Positions 33,260 to 42,688 of a stretch of DNA of 64,000 bases are shown here, one piece after another. Made by a program: the position numbers and the translations under genes. A model generated the notes under the pieces. The model worked only from the letters and a program-made list of their open reading frames with translations, had not been told where the DNA came from and searched no databases. This stretch comes from Bacteroidota bacterium. GTDB lineage: Bacteria > Bacteroidota > Ignavibacteria > UBA10030. The first letter of the stretch is position 1. Each line of letters starts with the position of its first letter. Location of the stretch: assembly GCA_021813905.1 (NCBI GenBank), contig JAKAJH010000005.1, positions 1-64,000 of the forward strand, in the 5' to 3' direction.

Positions 33260-33319
33260 GCGGATCTCCTTGGGCGCAATAGATGGGAGACAAGGTAGTA
33301 AGACGAGGGGCGAAGGGCA

Positions 33320-33400
33320 ACTGCGGTGAAGTTCGAGGGACCAAATCCGACATCCGAAGGAATTGCGAAAGTCGAAGCACGAAACATACGATTCAGATGC
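33320..33400. repeat. Dispersed CGAAGCACGAA-type repeat
   Basis: Segment with GGGACCAAATCCGA and GTCGAAGCACGAAAC, related to those at 34693-34752 and 35070-35125 (the last in reverse orientation). It lies in the spacer upstream of the tricorn gene. Confidence 0.55.
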
Positions 33401-33431
33401 GTTCTCCGTTTCGGATGTCGAGTCTATTCTC

Positions 33432-34622
33432 TTACGCGATCTTCGCGATCTCCGTCGCCAGCGTGACCACCGTGATCTCGGACCGTGCCCCGACGCGGAC
33501 GGGCGGACCCCAGTAGCCGGTTCCCTTGCTTACATAGATCCACGTGCCACGGTGGTTGTGCAAACCGCGAATGTACGGCTGTCCCAGTGTTGCCAGGAGG
33601 TTCCACGGAATGAACTGCCCGCCATGCGTGTGACCGGTGAGCATCACGTCCACGCCGAGGTCCGCGGTCTGCTCGAGCGTGCGCGGCTGGTGCGCCAACA
33701 GAATGCGCGGCATGTTGCCCGGAGCTCCCTCGAGCGCCTTTGCGGGATCGGAGCGGTGACTCGGGAGGAACTGTCCGCCCGTATAGTCGGTGACGCCGGC
33801 AAGGACGAATGCGTCGTCTCCGCGCTCGATCAGAACATGTTCGTTGAGCAGCACCGCGTACCCGAGCCGCCGAGCCTCCTCGACCCATTGTTCCACGCCG
33901 GAGTAATATTCATGATTCCCCGTCACAAAGAACTTTCCATGCGGAGCGTCGAGTTGTCCGAGCGGCTCGACATCGTTGCGCAGTTGCGCGACCGATCCAT
34001 CCACCATGTCGCCCGTGAACGCGATCAGATCGGCCTGGAGGCCTTTTGCTTCATCCACCACCGACTCGATCCAGTCACGGTGGATCGTCAACCCTGCATG
34101 CACGTCGGTGATTTGTACGATGCGAAATCCGTCGAATGCCGCGGGCAGATTCCGCACCGGGAGCGTCATGCGGACAACGTCCGGCCGCTTGCGCGCTTCA
34201 TAAACGCCGTAGCCGGTCAGCGCGCCCGCCGCGCCCATCACGCCCAAATTCGCCGCCTGTATCAGAAATCGGCGGCGCGCCGGATCCGCGGGCGGATCAG
34301 CGGCCGGCCGGACACGCACCGGAAGGCGTTTCATCAGTCCGAATCCAAGCGCGAGTACATCCCGCACAACCAGCAGTGTTACGGTCAGCGACAGGAATCC
34401 GAGCGCAATAAAGGCGACCCACGCGAGCGGGATTGTCCACGCGCCCCCGCGTCGGATGAGCACCATTGCGACAATGGGGAGTATCATCACCAGCGCCAAG
34501 GTGATTCGGGCGGCGATCCGGCCAACCTTTGGCAGTTGAAACGGTGTGATCAGCCGCCGGCTGACGTAGAAAATCCCGCCGCCGAGAAGGACGAGAGCGA
34601 TCAATGGCCAGAGAAAAGTCAT
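33432..34622 (-). CDS. Membrane metallophosphoesterase (YkuE-like)
   Basis: This 396-residue protein has four N-terminal membrane helices (about residues 1-95), a Tat-like RRRFLIQAAN segment and then a calcineurin-type metallophosphoesterase domain. Metal-binding motifs ITDVHAG, FTGDMVDG, GNHEYYSG and GHTHGGQF are intact and in order. The family cleaves phosphoesters such as UDP-diacylglucosamine or nucleotides at the membrane surface; the substrate is unknown. The ATG at 34622 is preferred to one at 34634. Confidence 0.9.
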   Translation of the reverse strand: MTFLWPLIALVLLGGGIFYVSRRLITPFQLPKVGRIAARITLALVMILPIVAMVLIRRGGAWTIPLAWVAFIALGFLSLTVTLLVVRDVLALGFGLMKRLPVRVRPAADPPADPARRRFLIQAANLGVMGAAGALTGYGVYEARKRPDVVRMTLPVRNLPAAFDGFRIVQITDVHAGLTIHRDWIESVVDEAKGLQADLIAFTGDMVDGSVAQLRNDVEPLGQLDAPHGKFFVTGNHEYYSGVEQWVEEARRLGYAVLLNEHVLIERGDDAFVLAGVTDYTGGQFLPSHRSDPAKALEGAPGNMPRILLAHQPRTLEQTADLGVDVMLTGHTHGGQFIPWNLLATLGQPYIRGLHNHRGTWIYVSKGTGYWGPPVRVGARSEITVVTLATEIAKIA

Positions 34623-34692
34623 ACGCTGTTCCAATACGATTGCACAGGGAGATCGGGCATCAGCGCTCCGATTTCATCTTCGCTCGCCTGAC

Positions 34693-34752
34693 GCAATGGA
34701 ATGAGAAATCCGAAGGACCAAATCCGAAACTCGAACGAATCTCGAGGCACGA
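34693..34752. repeat. Dispersed CGAGGCACGAA-type repeat
   Basis: Contains GAAGGACCAAATCCGAAACT and CTCGAGGCACGAATTCCC. It directly follows the RAYT remnant and is related to the copies at 33320 and 35070. Confidence 0.6.
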
Positions 34753-34779
34753 ATTCCCAAACAGGCGCATCAATTGTCC

Positions 34780-34915
34780 CTCCGCGTGCGCGCTTCGTAT
34801 TTCGATCTTCTTCGGCAAGACCGGGATAAGAGAACCGGGGAAGCCAGCCCACGACGGTACACGTGATAAAATACCATGATCCATCCTCGACGAATCGGTA
34901 TCGATCTCGAGCCAT
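34780..34915 (-). pseudogene. RAYT (REP-associated tyrosine) transposase 5' fragment
   Basis: The minus strand encodes MARDRYRFVEDGSWYFIT followed by CTVVGWLPRFSYP, the start of a Y1/RAYT-type transposase. The catalytic HxH and tyrosine regions that should follow are missing; the frame runs instead into a dispersed palindromic repeat. RAYT enzymes process REP-like hairpins, so this may be a relic of the system that spread such repeats in this genome. Confidence 0.68.
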
Positions 34916-35136
34916 GTCGTTCCCCCTTCTGCGGACATGTGGAACAGTGAACGCTCCCAAACGGAGTTTGGGAGCGAGATTACACGGTGACCATGGTAGC
35001 AGATTCGATTCAGAGATGCAACGGGGGGAACTTCGAATGACGGAAGAACCAATCTACCGGGCACTGCGTCCTTTAATTTCGATTTTCGCGCTTCCTTCGT
35101 GCTTCGAAATTCGAACTTCGAATTTCCTCCCCGGCC
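34916..35136. other. Spacer with a dispersed repeat
   Basis: No gene is seen. From 35070 to 35125 it contains TTCGTGCTTCGAAATTCGAA, an inverted form of the repeats at 33320 and 34693. Confidence 0.5.
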
Positions 35137-36039
35137 TTACTTGCGCAAAAACGTTCCTTTCTCGAGCTCATCGAACGCCTGCCGCAGCTGTTCCGGCGTG
35201 TTCATTACGATCGGTCCGTACCATGCCACCGGTTCTTTCAGCGGCTGGCCGGAGACCAGGAGAAACCGGATGCCTTCCTCGCCCGCCTGCACCGTCACTT
35301 CGTCGCCGCTGTCAAACAGGATGAGCGACCGGTTGTCCGCCTCCGGAGAATTGTAGATCGTCGCGCCATCCATCTGCTCGGTCGCCACCGGTCGCGGACC
35401 CGAGGCATTCGAGAAGCGTCCCGAACCCGCGAAAACGTACGCAAAGGCATGCCGGGTGGTCTCTACCGCCAGTGCTTTCTTCTTGTGCGGCGGAACGGAG
35501 ACGTCCAGATATATCGGATCGGCGGCAATGCCGTCCACCGGGCCGCGCGTCCCCCGGAAGTTGCCGCACACAATCCGCACGCTCGTGCCGTCATCATCCG
35601 TCACCACCGGAACGTCCTTCGCCTTCACTTCCTGGTACCGCGGATCGGTCATCTTGAGAGACGCGGGAAGGTTCGCCCAGAGCTGAAAGCCGTGCATCTT
35701 CCCCTGCGCGTCGCCCTTCGGCATTTCCTGATGGATGATGCCGCTTCCCGCCGTCATCCATTGCACGTCGCCGGCGGAAATGACACCGCTGTTGCCGATG
35801 CTGTCGCCGTGCGCCACCTCTCCCGCCAGCACGTACGTGATCGTTTCGATTCCGCGGTGCGGATGCCAGGGAAATCCGGCCAGGTAGTCCGCCGGAACAT
35901 CATTCCGAAAGTCGTCGAGCAACAGGAACGGATCAAAGTCGGACGTATTCCCGAAGCCGAACGCCCGGCGCAGATGCACGCCGGCCCCCTCGAGCGTGGG
36001 CTTTGCCTGAATGATAGACTTCACGGGACGGAGAGACAT
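35137..36039 (-). CDS. Pirin-family cupin protein
   Basis: This 300-residue bicupin has the pirin N-terminal core (DPFLLLDDFRNDVPADYLAGFPWHPHRGIETITYVL, where the HPHRG histidines and a later Glu bind metal) and a C-terminal half (GPIVMNTPEQLRQAFDELEKGTF). Members can act as quercetinases or redox-linked regulators. AAAGGA lies 6 bp before the ATG. It stands alone. Confidence 0.92.
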   Translation of the reverse strand: MSLRPVKSIIQAKPTLEGAGVHLRRAFGFGNTSDFDPFLLLDDFRNDVPADYLAGFPWHPHRGIETITYVLAGEVAHGDSIGNSGVISAGDVQWMTAGSGIIHQEMPKGDAQGKMHGFQLWANLPASLKMTDPRYQEVKAKDVPVVTDDDGTSVRIVCGNFRGTRGPVDGIAADPIYLDVSVPPHKKKALAVETTRHAFAYVFAGSGRFSNASGPRPVATEQMDGATIYNSPEADNRSLILFDSGDEVTVQAGEEGIRFLLVSGQPLKEPVAWYGPIVMNTPEQLRQAFDELEKGTFLRK

Positions 36040-36594
36040 GGCGATTCCTTTGGGGTTCTTCCGGAATGTTCCTTGCCAGCCGTCGCCTGGTTCGGGACGG
36101 TTGGAGACCGGTTCTCATTCTTTAACGCCGGAACACTGCCGCGGGTTCTCAACAGTACGCAGGCGTCAAAATCAGGCGAGAATCGGCCCGTTTGTGAGCA
36201 GGAGGACCCCTGCGTCGCAGGCAACGGCCGGCCGATGGGCACAGCGCGCCCGGGCTGAGGAATCAGTGTTCCGCCTGATTAATTTGAGTTTTTCCTTTTT
36301 CATTTTACATTGCGTTCGCTTCCCGGTCAACGCCCCATCCCCCGGACTTGCCGAGGTGCACGACAGACATTCGATCACACCGGGATGCCGCAGGTTTCAG
36401 TACCAAGCAAGCCTTTTCGTTCCTGCAGTACCACATCGTGATTTCATTGGTCGCGCGTGCCGACAGCGGCACGACGAATCGACGGGTGGACATGTGAATC
36501 ACGAGCCATTGATCCTGACGATCCGACCGGAGACCTCCCCGCTCCGGCGTTCCGCTCCCGCCCCTCACCACATACTTTCCATCAGGAGGATATC
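36040..36594. other. Intergenic region between pirin and an outer-membrane protein gene
   Basis: No gene is supported in 555 bp. Divergent promoters for the two flanking genes are expected. An AT-rich block at 36270-36310 (GATTAATTTGAG and CCTTTTTCATTTTAC) is the likely promoter area, but boxes cannot be fixed. Confidence 0.45.
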
Positions 36595-37176
36595 ATGACT
36601 ATCACACGCGGTTTCCTGGCCGTCGTGCTCCTCGTGGCCCTCGTCTGTTCCATCTCCCCCGGCCAGACCACAAACATCATGTCGCGAACGGGCGATTTCA
36701 GCATCACCGGCGCCGTATGGCTCAGCGGCGATGTGTATCTCAAGTACTACGATGTCGACATCACGAAGAACACAGGATTTCTGCTGCGGGCGTTCTACGA
36801 TTATTACGTCGTCGAGAAACTGTCGGTCGGTCTGTATGGCAACCTGGCGCCCACATCGTGGGAGGGCGGGGATCAGACGGCAACGATCTACGAGATCGGG
36901 TTCAGCATCAAGCCGCGGTTTCCGGTGGCCGACGGTGCGGTGGCGATCAAGCCGGGGTTGAACGTCGGGTACCGGACCATCTCGTCCGACTTCGAGCAGG
37001 CAAGCAAGGTCAATGCAATGGGGCTGAATGCCAGCGTCGAGATTCAGTTCTCGCCCTCCGGTGTCATCCTGCCGTACATGGAGATCGGCTTTCTGGCGCA
37101 GCCGGTCGGCGGCAACAAGTACACTGATGTGACATTCCCGCCGATTTTCTATTTCGGCGCGGGTGTATCGTTCTGA
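36595..37176 (+). CDS. Outer-membrane beta-barrel protein
   Basis: This 193-residue exported protein has a signal peptide (GFLAVVLLVALVCSISPGQ) and amphipathic strands (YLKYYDVDITKNTGFLLRAFYDYYVV, YEIGFSIKPRFPVADG) ending in IFYFGAGVSF, typical of OmpA/OmpW-like small barrels (outer membrane protein beta-barrel domain). AGGAGGA is 6 bp upstream of the ATG. No peptidoglycan-binding domain is fused. Confidence 0.78.
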   Translation: MTITRGFLAVVLLVALVCSISPGQTTNIMSRTGDFSITGAVWLSGDVYLKYYDVDITKNTGFLLRAFYDYYVVEKLSVGLYGNLAPTSWEGGDQTATIYEIGFSIKPRFPVADGAVAIKPGLNVGYRTISSDFEQASKVNAMGLNASVEIQFSPSGVILPYMEIGFLAQPVGGNKYTDVTFPPIFYFGAGVSF

Positions 37177-37304
37177 CGCAGTTTGCGTTTCTGCCTTCTG
37201 CGTGCTGGTAATCCGTGCGCCGGGTACGGGAAGATATGAGACCTTACCCACGACTATTGTTCCTCTGTCGCCGCGTCCGGCCTGTACCAGTACCGCATTC
37301 AAGA

Positions 37305-37407
37305 AGGAGGTTTCGTCCAAGCGAAGAAACTCCTGATCATGAAGCAGGCGGTACCCTGTGTGGGATGCACGAAGGCCCGGTGTTTGAGTGACCGGGGCTT
37401 TTTGTTC
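37305..37407 (+). ncRNA. Candidate small RNA with terminator
   Basis: The plus strand has a hairpin AGGAGGTTTCG-TCCAAG-CGAAGAAACTCCT (37305-37334), about 40 bases that may fold further, and then a terminator hairpin GCCCGGT-GTTTGAGTG-ACCGGGGC followed by TTTTTG (37374-37404). The element lies 130 bp beyond the outer-membrane protein gene. It could be a leaderless small RNA or a 3' untranslated structure; no named RNA family is recognised. Confidence 0.4.
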
Positions 37408-37547
37408 GAGCAGTCTCCGGTCCGCAGCCGCGGCGGGAAGCGTACGACGCGGCATCAGGAAGGCGGTACGGAAGATCCGACAATTCGTCGACGCTTGTCA
37501 GTTTGGGGAGATTGTGATTTGCCCCCTTGCGGTTCGGATTGTCTCCC

Positions 37548-38546
37548 CTACGGTCTCACATACGTATACACTTCCCCCCTGAACGTCAGCGCCCACCCGT
37601 GCGATGCATCGACCATGGAAAGATCGATCATGTGGTATGTGGGAGTCTCACACTCGTATTCCCAGTTGCTGCCTCCGTCGGTCGTGCGCATGATCCCTCG
37701 TCCGGCCGCCGCCCAGCCGAGCGACCGGTTCGCGAACCAGATGGCGTTGACCTGAGCATCGGGCGTCGGCAGACAGCCCCACGTGCTTCCCGCATCCGCG
37801 GTGTACGGCATGGCTGCCAGCGGATCCATGGTGCTGCTCATGGACATGTCCGTGGCGATCCAGCCGGTCGATTGATCAGAGAAGAAGATGTCGCGAGGCA
37901 TCCCGATGTGAGCGCTTCCGCAGTCGAGTCCGCGAAGATCCGTCGACGCCCAGTGGGCGCCGCCATCCAGCGTGTGAAGCACGCTTCCGCCAACGGAGAG
38001 GGCCCATCCTTCCGACGCATCAAGGAACTGCATCGCCCCGATCGCGAAGTTCGTGCCCGTCGCCTGCTCGATCCACGTCTGACCGCCGTCCTGCGTGTGC
38101 AGGATGCCGCCCATGTTGTCGCCGATCCACCCGGACAACTCATCCGCAAAGAACAGGCAAAGAAATCCCCGCAGTGAGTCGCCTGCCGGATACTGCCATG
38201 CCCAGGAGAATCCCCCGTCCCTTGTCATGCCGATCGTGTTCCTGCCGCATGCCCATCCGTTATGGATACCTCTGAACCGAACGCTCCAAAGCGAAGCGGT
38301 GGTGCCGGATTGCTGCGTTTCCCACGACGTCCCGCCGTTGCTTGTGTGAAGAATTGTGCCCGAGTCGCCCACGATCCAACCGTTCCCGGCGTCAACGAAT
38401 TGGATCGCATGGTAGAATCGTGTCGAGTCGGCGGCTCGCGAAAACACCCAGGTTCCGGGCGTTTGCCATTCCGGCTCGCCGGTGTGTTCGCAGGAGAATA
38501 CGAGGACCAGGAACGGCAGGAATATGATCGCGGTCGGGATCTTCAT
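37548..38546 (-). CDS. YCF48/BNR-repeat lipoprotein
   Basis: This 332-residue lipoprotein (MKIPTAIIFLPFLVLVFSC, lipid on Cys19) is built of repeated blades such as GNGWIVGDSGTILHTSNGGTSW and ELSGWIGDNMGGILHTQDGGQTW. These are typical of YCF48/photosynthesis-system-II-assembly-like beta-propellers, which in non-phototrophs are envelope proteins of unknown ligand. GGGAGG lies 6 bp before the ATG. It stands downstream of the sulfotransferase-like gene on the same strand after 108 bp. Confidence 0.85.
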   Translation of the reverse strand: MKIPTAIIFLPFLVLVFSCEHTGEPEWQTPGTWVFSRAADSTRFYHAIQFVDAGNGWIVGDSGTILHTSNGGTSWETQQSGTTASLWSVRFRGIHNGWACGRNTIGMTRDGGFSWAWQYPAGDSLRGFLCLFFADELSGWIGDNMGGILHTQDGGQTWIEQATGTNFAIGAMQFLDASEGWALSVGGSVLHTLDGGAHWASTDLRGLDCGSAHIGMPRDIFFSDQSTGWIATDMSMSSTMDPLAAMPYTADAGSTWGCLPTPDAQVNAIWFANRSLGWAAAGRGIMRTTDGGSNWEYECETPTYHMIDLSMVDASHGWALTFRGEVYTYVRP

Positions 38547-38654
38547 AACGTGCCTCCCATCGTTCGGCACCCGCCCCATCACACGCGTTCCACCGCTCGC
38601 GGTCCGGAAGAATCGAAACGCCGGAACTGTCACATCATTCTGCCGGAGCAACCT

Positions 38655-40391
38655 CTAATCGAACGAGACGTGATACGCCCGATAAACGAGATAGCCTGCG
38701 TACGTGTCAGGATCACGGTCGCTGATCCTGATTTCCAGGAGTCTCTCCGCCGGCAGGTCCGACGTCGTTTCATCGATGACCGCGGAGCTTTTCACGCTGC
38801 GGTTTCGGTACTGACCGAGCTGCGGGCCCTGCTCGATCCATCGGACCACCCGGCCCTGAAGATCCCGCGCCAGCGCGCCGAAGCAGATCAGCCGGTTCCC
38901 GTTGGAAAGGTACCGCGCACTTCCGACGATCGGCGTGAACCGTTGGCTCCCGAATTTCTTTCCGTACTCCCAGGTTTGCCGCACCGTCATGCCGCGATCG
39001 TCGATCTCATATTCCACCGCCCGGGAATAGCTGGAATCCGCCGGGAGCGGACGCTCGTAACTGCGCATGTTCCCGTTGTCGTACACCAGGATCCGCCGCG
39101 GGTCTTTCGGAGAGTGCATCGGCGCATGCTGTCCCCATTGCCACTGGAACGGCTCGCCGACCGGCCGCAGCAACAGCCGCCGGAACGGCTCCTTCCAGTG
39201 TTCGTGATTGCCCAGGATCCAGCGGATATGCAGAGAGTCGAGGGTGAGCTTGACGACGGCGCTCTGATTGCGCGCGGAGACCACGATGGTACTGTCGCGC
39301 CCGTCGAAGTACAGCGCGTTCGCATGAAGCCAGTCCGGCTCATGAATGTGCCGCGGCATCATCGGTCGGTTCGCATCCAGGATCTCCTTGAACCGGATCT
39401 CGCGCTCGATCGCGTGCGACTTCTTCCCCATCTCAATGATCAGATCCTCGTCGGAGTCGAGCGTGCTGGCCAGCGCCAGGAGGTTTCCGTTCGGCAGGAA
39501 GATGAAATCGTGATGAATGGAATAGCCGGCAGCGCGCCAGGAGGTCACCTCCCGCCCGAAGAGATCGATCTCCGCGAGCGCATTGTGATTCACCATCGTC
39601 CGGGGAAGCCACTCGGCCATCCGCGCGGGAAGACTCCGCACGGGATTCTTCCGCTGTTCATTCATCACGGACGGAATGTAGGTGTTCGGCATCTCCCAGT
39701 AGAGATCGCGATACAGGAATTGCCAGCCGGTCTTCGCGTACGCGTACACGATGCACTGGTTGTACGCCTCCTGGAGCCGCTCAAGGGGGCTGGAGCGCTG
39801 GACCACGAGGTTTCCGTTCGGCAGGATCTTGCCGAGGAACCAGTGGTCTCCCATGTACACCCAGCGGATCTTTCCAAAGTGATCCGCCACGAGAAACATT
39901 CCCTTTTCCGTTGATCCGCCGTATTCCCGGTTCAGCAGGAGCAGATACATGCCGGGCGCCAGCGGCTTGCTGCCGATTCGATCGGCCTGCAGCGACAGGT
40001 GCCGGTACTGGCGGGGAAGCGGCCTCGTCGTGATCCGGAGGGAATCCACCGTCGATCGACCGTCACGCGTCGTGAGCCGAAGGATGACCGTGTTCCGAAA
40101 ATCCGGATAGAGCCCAAGGAGGGGAATATCATGATCCGTCCGGAAGTCCTCAACGGTTTTGGAGAGGTCCTCCCCATCCTGACCGAGGATGGTAACGGTC
40201 ACCTGCGATGGAACATCCGTGTTGAAATGCGCGATCGCCGCGAGGGGAGATTCGGGGAATCGCTCCACGGTGAGATTCTTGAGATCTCCTCCGCGGAGGA
40301 GGACATCGTCGGCCGAACCGCGACTTCGGCATCCGGCGGCGGCCAGCAGTGCGGTCACAAGGATCAGTGCAATCTTTGCGGAAGCGGTCAT
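38655..40391 (-). CDS. Arylsulfotransferase (ASST)-like lipoprotein
   Basis: This 578-residue lipoprotein (lipobox LAAAGC, start at 40391 with GGAG upstream) carries an arylsulfate sulfotransferase-type propeller. HHDFIFLPNGNLLAL, DWLHANALYF, SARNQSAVVKL and ILGNHEHWKEPF are the conserved stretches; histidines in them correspond to the AssT catalytic region. AssT enzymes move sulfate between phenolic compounds in the periplasm; here a function in aromatic sulfate exchange is plausible but not proved. Confidence 0.82.
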   Translation of the reverse strand: MTASAKIALILVTALLAAAGCRSRGSADDVLLRGGDLKNLTVERFPESPLAAIAHFNTDVPSQVTVTILGQDGEDLSKTVEDFRTDHDIPLLGLYPDFRNTVILRLTTRDGRSTVDSLRITTRPLPRQYRHLSLQADRIGSKPLAPGMYLLLLNREYGGSTEKGMFLVADHFGKIRWVYMGDHWFLGKILPNGNLVVQRSSPLERLQEAYNQCIVYAYAKTGWQFLYRDLYWEMPNTYIPSVMNEQRKNPVRSLPARMAEWLPRTMVNHNALAEIDLFGREVTSWRAAGYSIHHDFIFLPNGNLLALASTLDSDEDLIIEMGKKSHAIEREIRFKEILDANRPMMPRHIHEPDWLHANALYFDGRDSTIVVSARNQSAVVKLTLDSLHIRWILGNHEHWKEPFRRLLLRPVGEPFQWQWGQHAPMHSPKDPRRILVYDNGNMRSYERPLPADSSYSRAVEYEIDDRGMTVRQTWEYGKKFGSQRFTPIVGSARYLSNGNRLICFGALARDLQGRVVRWIEQGPQLGQYRNRSVKSSAVIDETTSDLPAERLLEIRISDRDPDTYAGYLVYRAYHVSFD

Positions 40392-40521
40392 GCGTTCTCC
40401 GGTTTGAGACCGGTCACTCCGGCCGTGCGGGGATTTTACCGTTGCAAGCGACAGACGCCATGATTCGTACTCAGGATCGCATCCTTCCGATGACCCCACC
40501 CAAGAGGAGTCGCAGAGATCG

Positions 40522-40965
40522 CTAAGGAATATTGGCTTCAACAAGCTGCGCCAGCAGCGTCAGCGATTCCTGCCAGCCCAGATAGCATCCATCCAACGGA
40601 ATGGCTTCGGGGATCCCTTCCTGCGTAATGCTCACGTCCGTGCCCACCGCGACCTTCTTCAACACGACGGTGGTCTTCATGATCCCCGGCAGGTTCGGGT
40701 CGTCGAACGTATCGGTGTTGACGATGCGCTCGTTCGGCACCAGCTCGACGTAGGTGCCGCCGAAGGTGTGGCTTTGGCCCGTGCCGAAGTTCGTGAACGT
40801 CATGCGATATGATCCCCCGACGCGGGCATCACTGTGAAGCACCCGTCCCGTGAAGCCGTGCGGCGGCAGCCATTTGCCCATCGCATCCGCATCGAGAAAA
40901 GCCCGATAGACCCGCTCCGGCGTGGTCCTCAGCACCCGATGCAGCTTCACCGTATTTCCGCTCAT
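40522..40965 (-). CDS. SRPBCC/AHSA1-domain protein
   Basis: This 147-residue soluble protein has the AHSA1/SRPBCC fold: KLHRVLRTTPERVYRAFLDADAMGKWLPP at the N-terminus, GGSYRMTFTNFGTGQSHTFGGTYVE in the middle, and ESLTLLAQLVEANIP at the end. GGAGG lies 8 bp upstream of the ATG. It is distinct in sequence from the SRPBCC protein at 17133. Ligand unknown. Confidence 0.87.
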   Translation of the reverse strand: MSGNTVKLHRVLRTTPERVYRAFLDADAMGKWLPPHGFTGRVLHSDARVGGSYRMTFTNFGTGQSHTFGGTYVELVPNERIVNTDTFDDPNLPGIMKTTVVLKKVAVGTDVSITQEGIPEAIPLDGCYLGWQESLTLLAQLVEANIP

Positions 40966-41090
40966 GTTCCGTCCCTCCTGCCCTGGTGACGTGTGGATGT
41001 GAGATGAGCGCTGCGAGCGCCGTGTCGCCGGTGCGTGCGTCGCCCTTCCGGAGACAACGCTGCGTACGGGTCCACGCGTTCCACGATTTC

Positions 41091-41603
41091 TCAAAAAGTC
41101 GCTTTGTACGTGATGTTGATGTCCAGACGGGTGAGAGAATCCTGAACAACCGTGACCGGGAGCAGGAAGCCCAGGCCGTCCCCGCCGTTGGCGTAGAACA
41201 GGGAATCCTCCACGACGAAGAAGCTGTACCGGCCCGGGGCGAGCGGGATCTGGAAGAATCCGGCGCTGTTCGAGGCCGTGGTTCCGATCCGTTGGGTGAG
41301 GATTCTCCGATAGAACGCCGAGTAATTCACTTGTTCCACCGAATCAAACCGTGTCGGCGTGTGGACCACGAGCGTTCGCTGCACGGGAGTGATCGTTCCC
41401 CGCGGTGGCGCCGGGGGCACGACCGGCATGAAGTCGCCCTCCCAGAAGTACACCCTGCCGTAAACGCCCTGCTGAATAGTAGGGATCGTGTCGGTGCCGG
41501 TCGGTGGTGGAAGCGTTTCGGTGACCTTGTCGCAACCCGAAAGCGCGAGCATTGCGATGGCGGCAACGGCGGTCGATGGAATGATCCGAGCAAACGGGTT
41601 CAT
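41091..41603 (-). CDS. Small lipoprotein, unknown family
   Basis: This 170-residue lipoprotein (AAIAMLALSGC lipobox) has a proline- and threonine-rich stretch (LPPPTGTDTIPTIQQG) and a beta-rich domain ending in DSLTRLDINITYKATF. SAGFFQIPLAPGRYSFFV resembles a carboxypeptidase regulatory-like fold. No specific role is inferred. Confidence 0.7.
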   Translation of the reverse strand: MNPFARIIPSTAVAAIAMLALSGCDKVTETLPPPTGTDTIPTIQQGVYGRVYFWEGDFMPVVPPAPPRGTITPVQRTLVVHTPTRFDSVEQVNYSAFYRRILTQRIGTTASNSAGFFQIPLAPGRYSFFVVEDSLFYANGGDGLGFLLPVTVVQDSLTRLDINITYKATF

Positions 41604-41833
41604 AGGACTGCCCCCGGAGAAATGTCCGACACTGCAGGCACTTTGGGAGGATGTGTGAACGATCCATCCCCAGACATCAGAAATCTAGCATATCCCGCCG
41701 GGAAACACAAGGTGCGGGCGTTGGCGGGTGCGAATGGAGATCGAAACGGTGCGGGGTGGATTTGCGCATCATGCGCGCAAACGCGGGTCGCGTGCGCGTT
41801 TCGAAAGAACCGGGGGCACCTCGGGGCGGCTTC

Positions 41834-42646
41834 TTACGCCGGCTTCTTCGCGTAAACCGTGATCGAGTAGATCCCGACCTTGCGTCGTTTGTATTCGCGG
41901 AGCTCTTCGAGCGAGATGTGCTTGAGAAGGATCTCGTTGGGGATGTCGATCTCCCGCTCTTTCTGGATCGTACCATCGGCGAACCCTGCCTCCGCGATCG
42001 TGCGCAGGTACTCGTCGATCTGCTGGGCACCGGCAATGCAGCCGGCGTAGAGCGCGGCGCTGGTCCGGACGTTCTCCGGGAGCTCTCCCCGCAGGACGAT
42101 ATCGGAGATGCTGAAATGACCGCCCGGCTTCAGAATGCGGAATGTTTCGGCGAAGGCTCGCTTCTTGTTTGGTACGAGGTTCATCACGCAGTTGCTGACC
42201 ACCACGTCGACCGTTCCGGTTTCGACCGGCATCTCCTCGATGTCGCCGAGCCGGAACTCGACGTTCGCGAATCCGAGCTTTGCCGCGTTCGCGCGTGCTT
42301 TCCCGATCATCGCCTCCGTCATGTCGATGCCGATGACCTTCCCGGTCTCTCCGACGATTGACCGGGCCACGAACGCGTCATTTCCTGCGCCGGAGCCGAG
42401 GTCCACGACGGTGTTGCCGGATTTGATCTGCGCGAACTCCGTCGGCAATCCGCAGCCAAGTCCCAGATCGGCGTCCGCCACATACCCGTTCAGCTTCGTG
42501 TAGTCTTCCGCCATCACGGAGAACTCGACGGAAGAGCAGCAATCCGTTCCGCCGCAGCAGGACGATTGGTTCTGCTGTTTTGACTGACCGGCGATAGCGC
42601 CGTACTTCTCTTTCACCATTTCCTTGACTTCGGAATCGGTCGGCAT
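41834..42646 (-). CDS. arsM: Arsenite methyltransferase
   Basis: This 270-residue enzyme methylates trivalent arsenic with S-adenosylmethionine. The methyltransferase signature VVDLGSGAGNDAFVA and the conserved arsenic-binding cysteines (in LGLGCGLP, VSNCVMN and ALYAGCIAGA) are present; a cysteine-rich N-terminal stretch (SSCCGGTDCCSS) adds further metal ligands. AAGGAT precedes the ATG by 7 bp. The gene follows arsR by 42 bp, so methylation is switched on when arsenite releases ArsR. Confidence 0.93.
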   Translation of the reverse strand: MPTDSEVKEMVKEKYGAIAGQSKQQNQSSCCGGTDCCSSVEFSVMAEDYTKLNGYVADADLGLGCGLPTEFAQIKSGNTVVDLGSGAGNDAFVARSIVGETGKVIGIDMTEAMIGKARANAAKLGFANVEFRLGDIEEMPVETGTVDVVVSNCVMNLVPNKKRAFAETFRILKPGGHFSISDIVLRGELPENVRTSAALYAGCIAGAQQIDEYLRTIAEAGFADGTIQKEREIDIPNEILLKHISLEELREYKRRKVGIYSITVYAKKPA

Positions 42647-42688
42647 GGCGGTATCCTTCGGATGTCGTGCGTGTTTCAGAAGATGTGG

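Noticed and set aside
29990-33260. Several long plus-strand open frames opposite the tricorn gene
   Set aside because: They mirror the codon pattern of the real minus-strand gene in a GC-rich region and have no recognisable domains.
37305-37407. Named riboswitch (fluoride, SAM or cobalamin type) upstream of a gene
   Set aside because: The conserved cores of these classes are not present, and no plus-strand gene follows.
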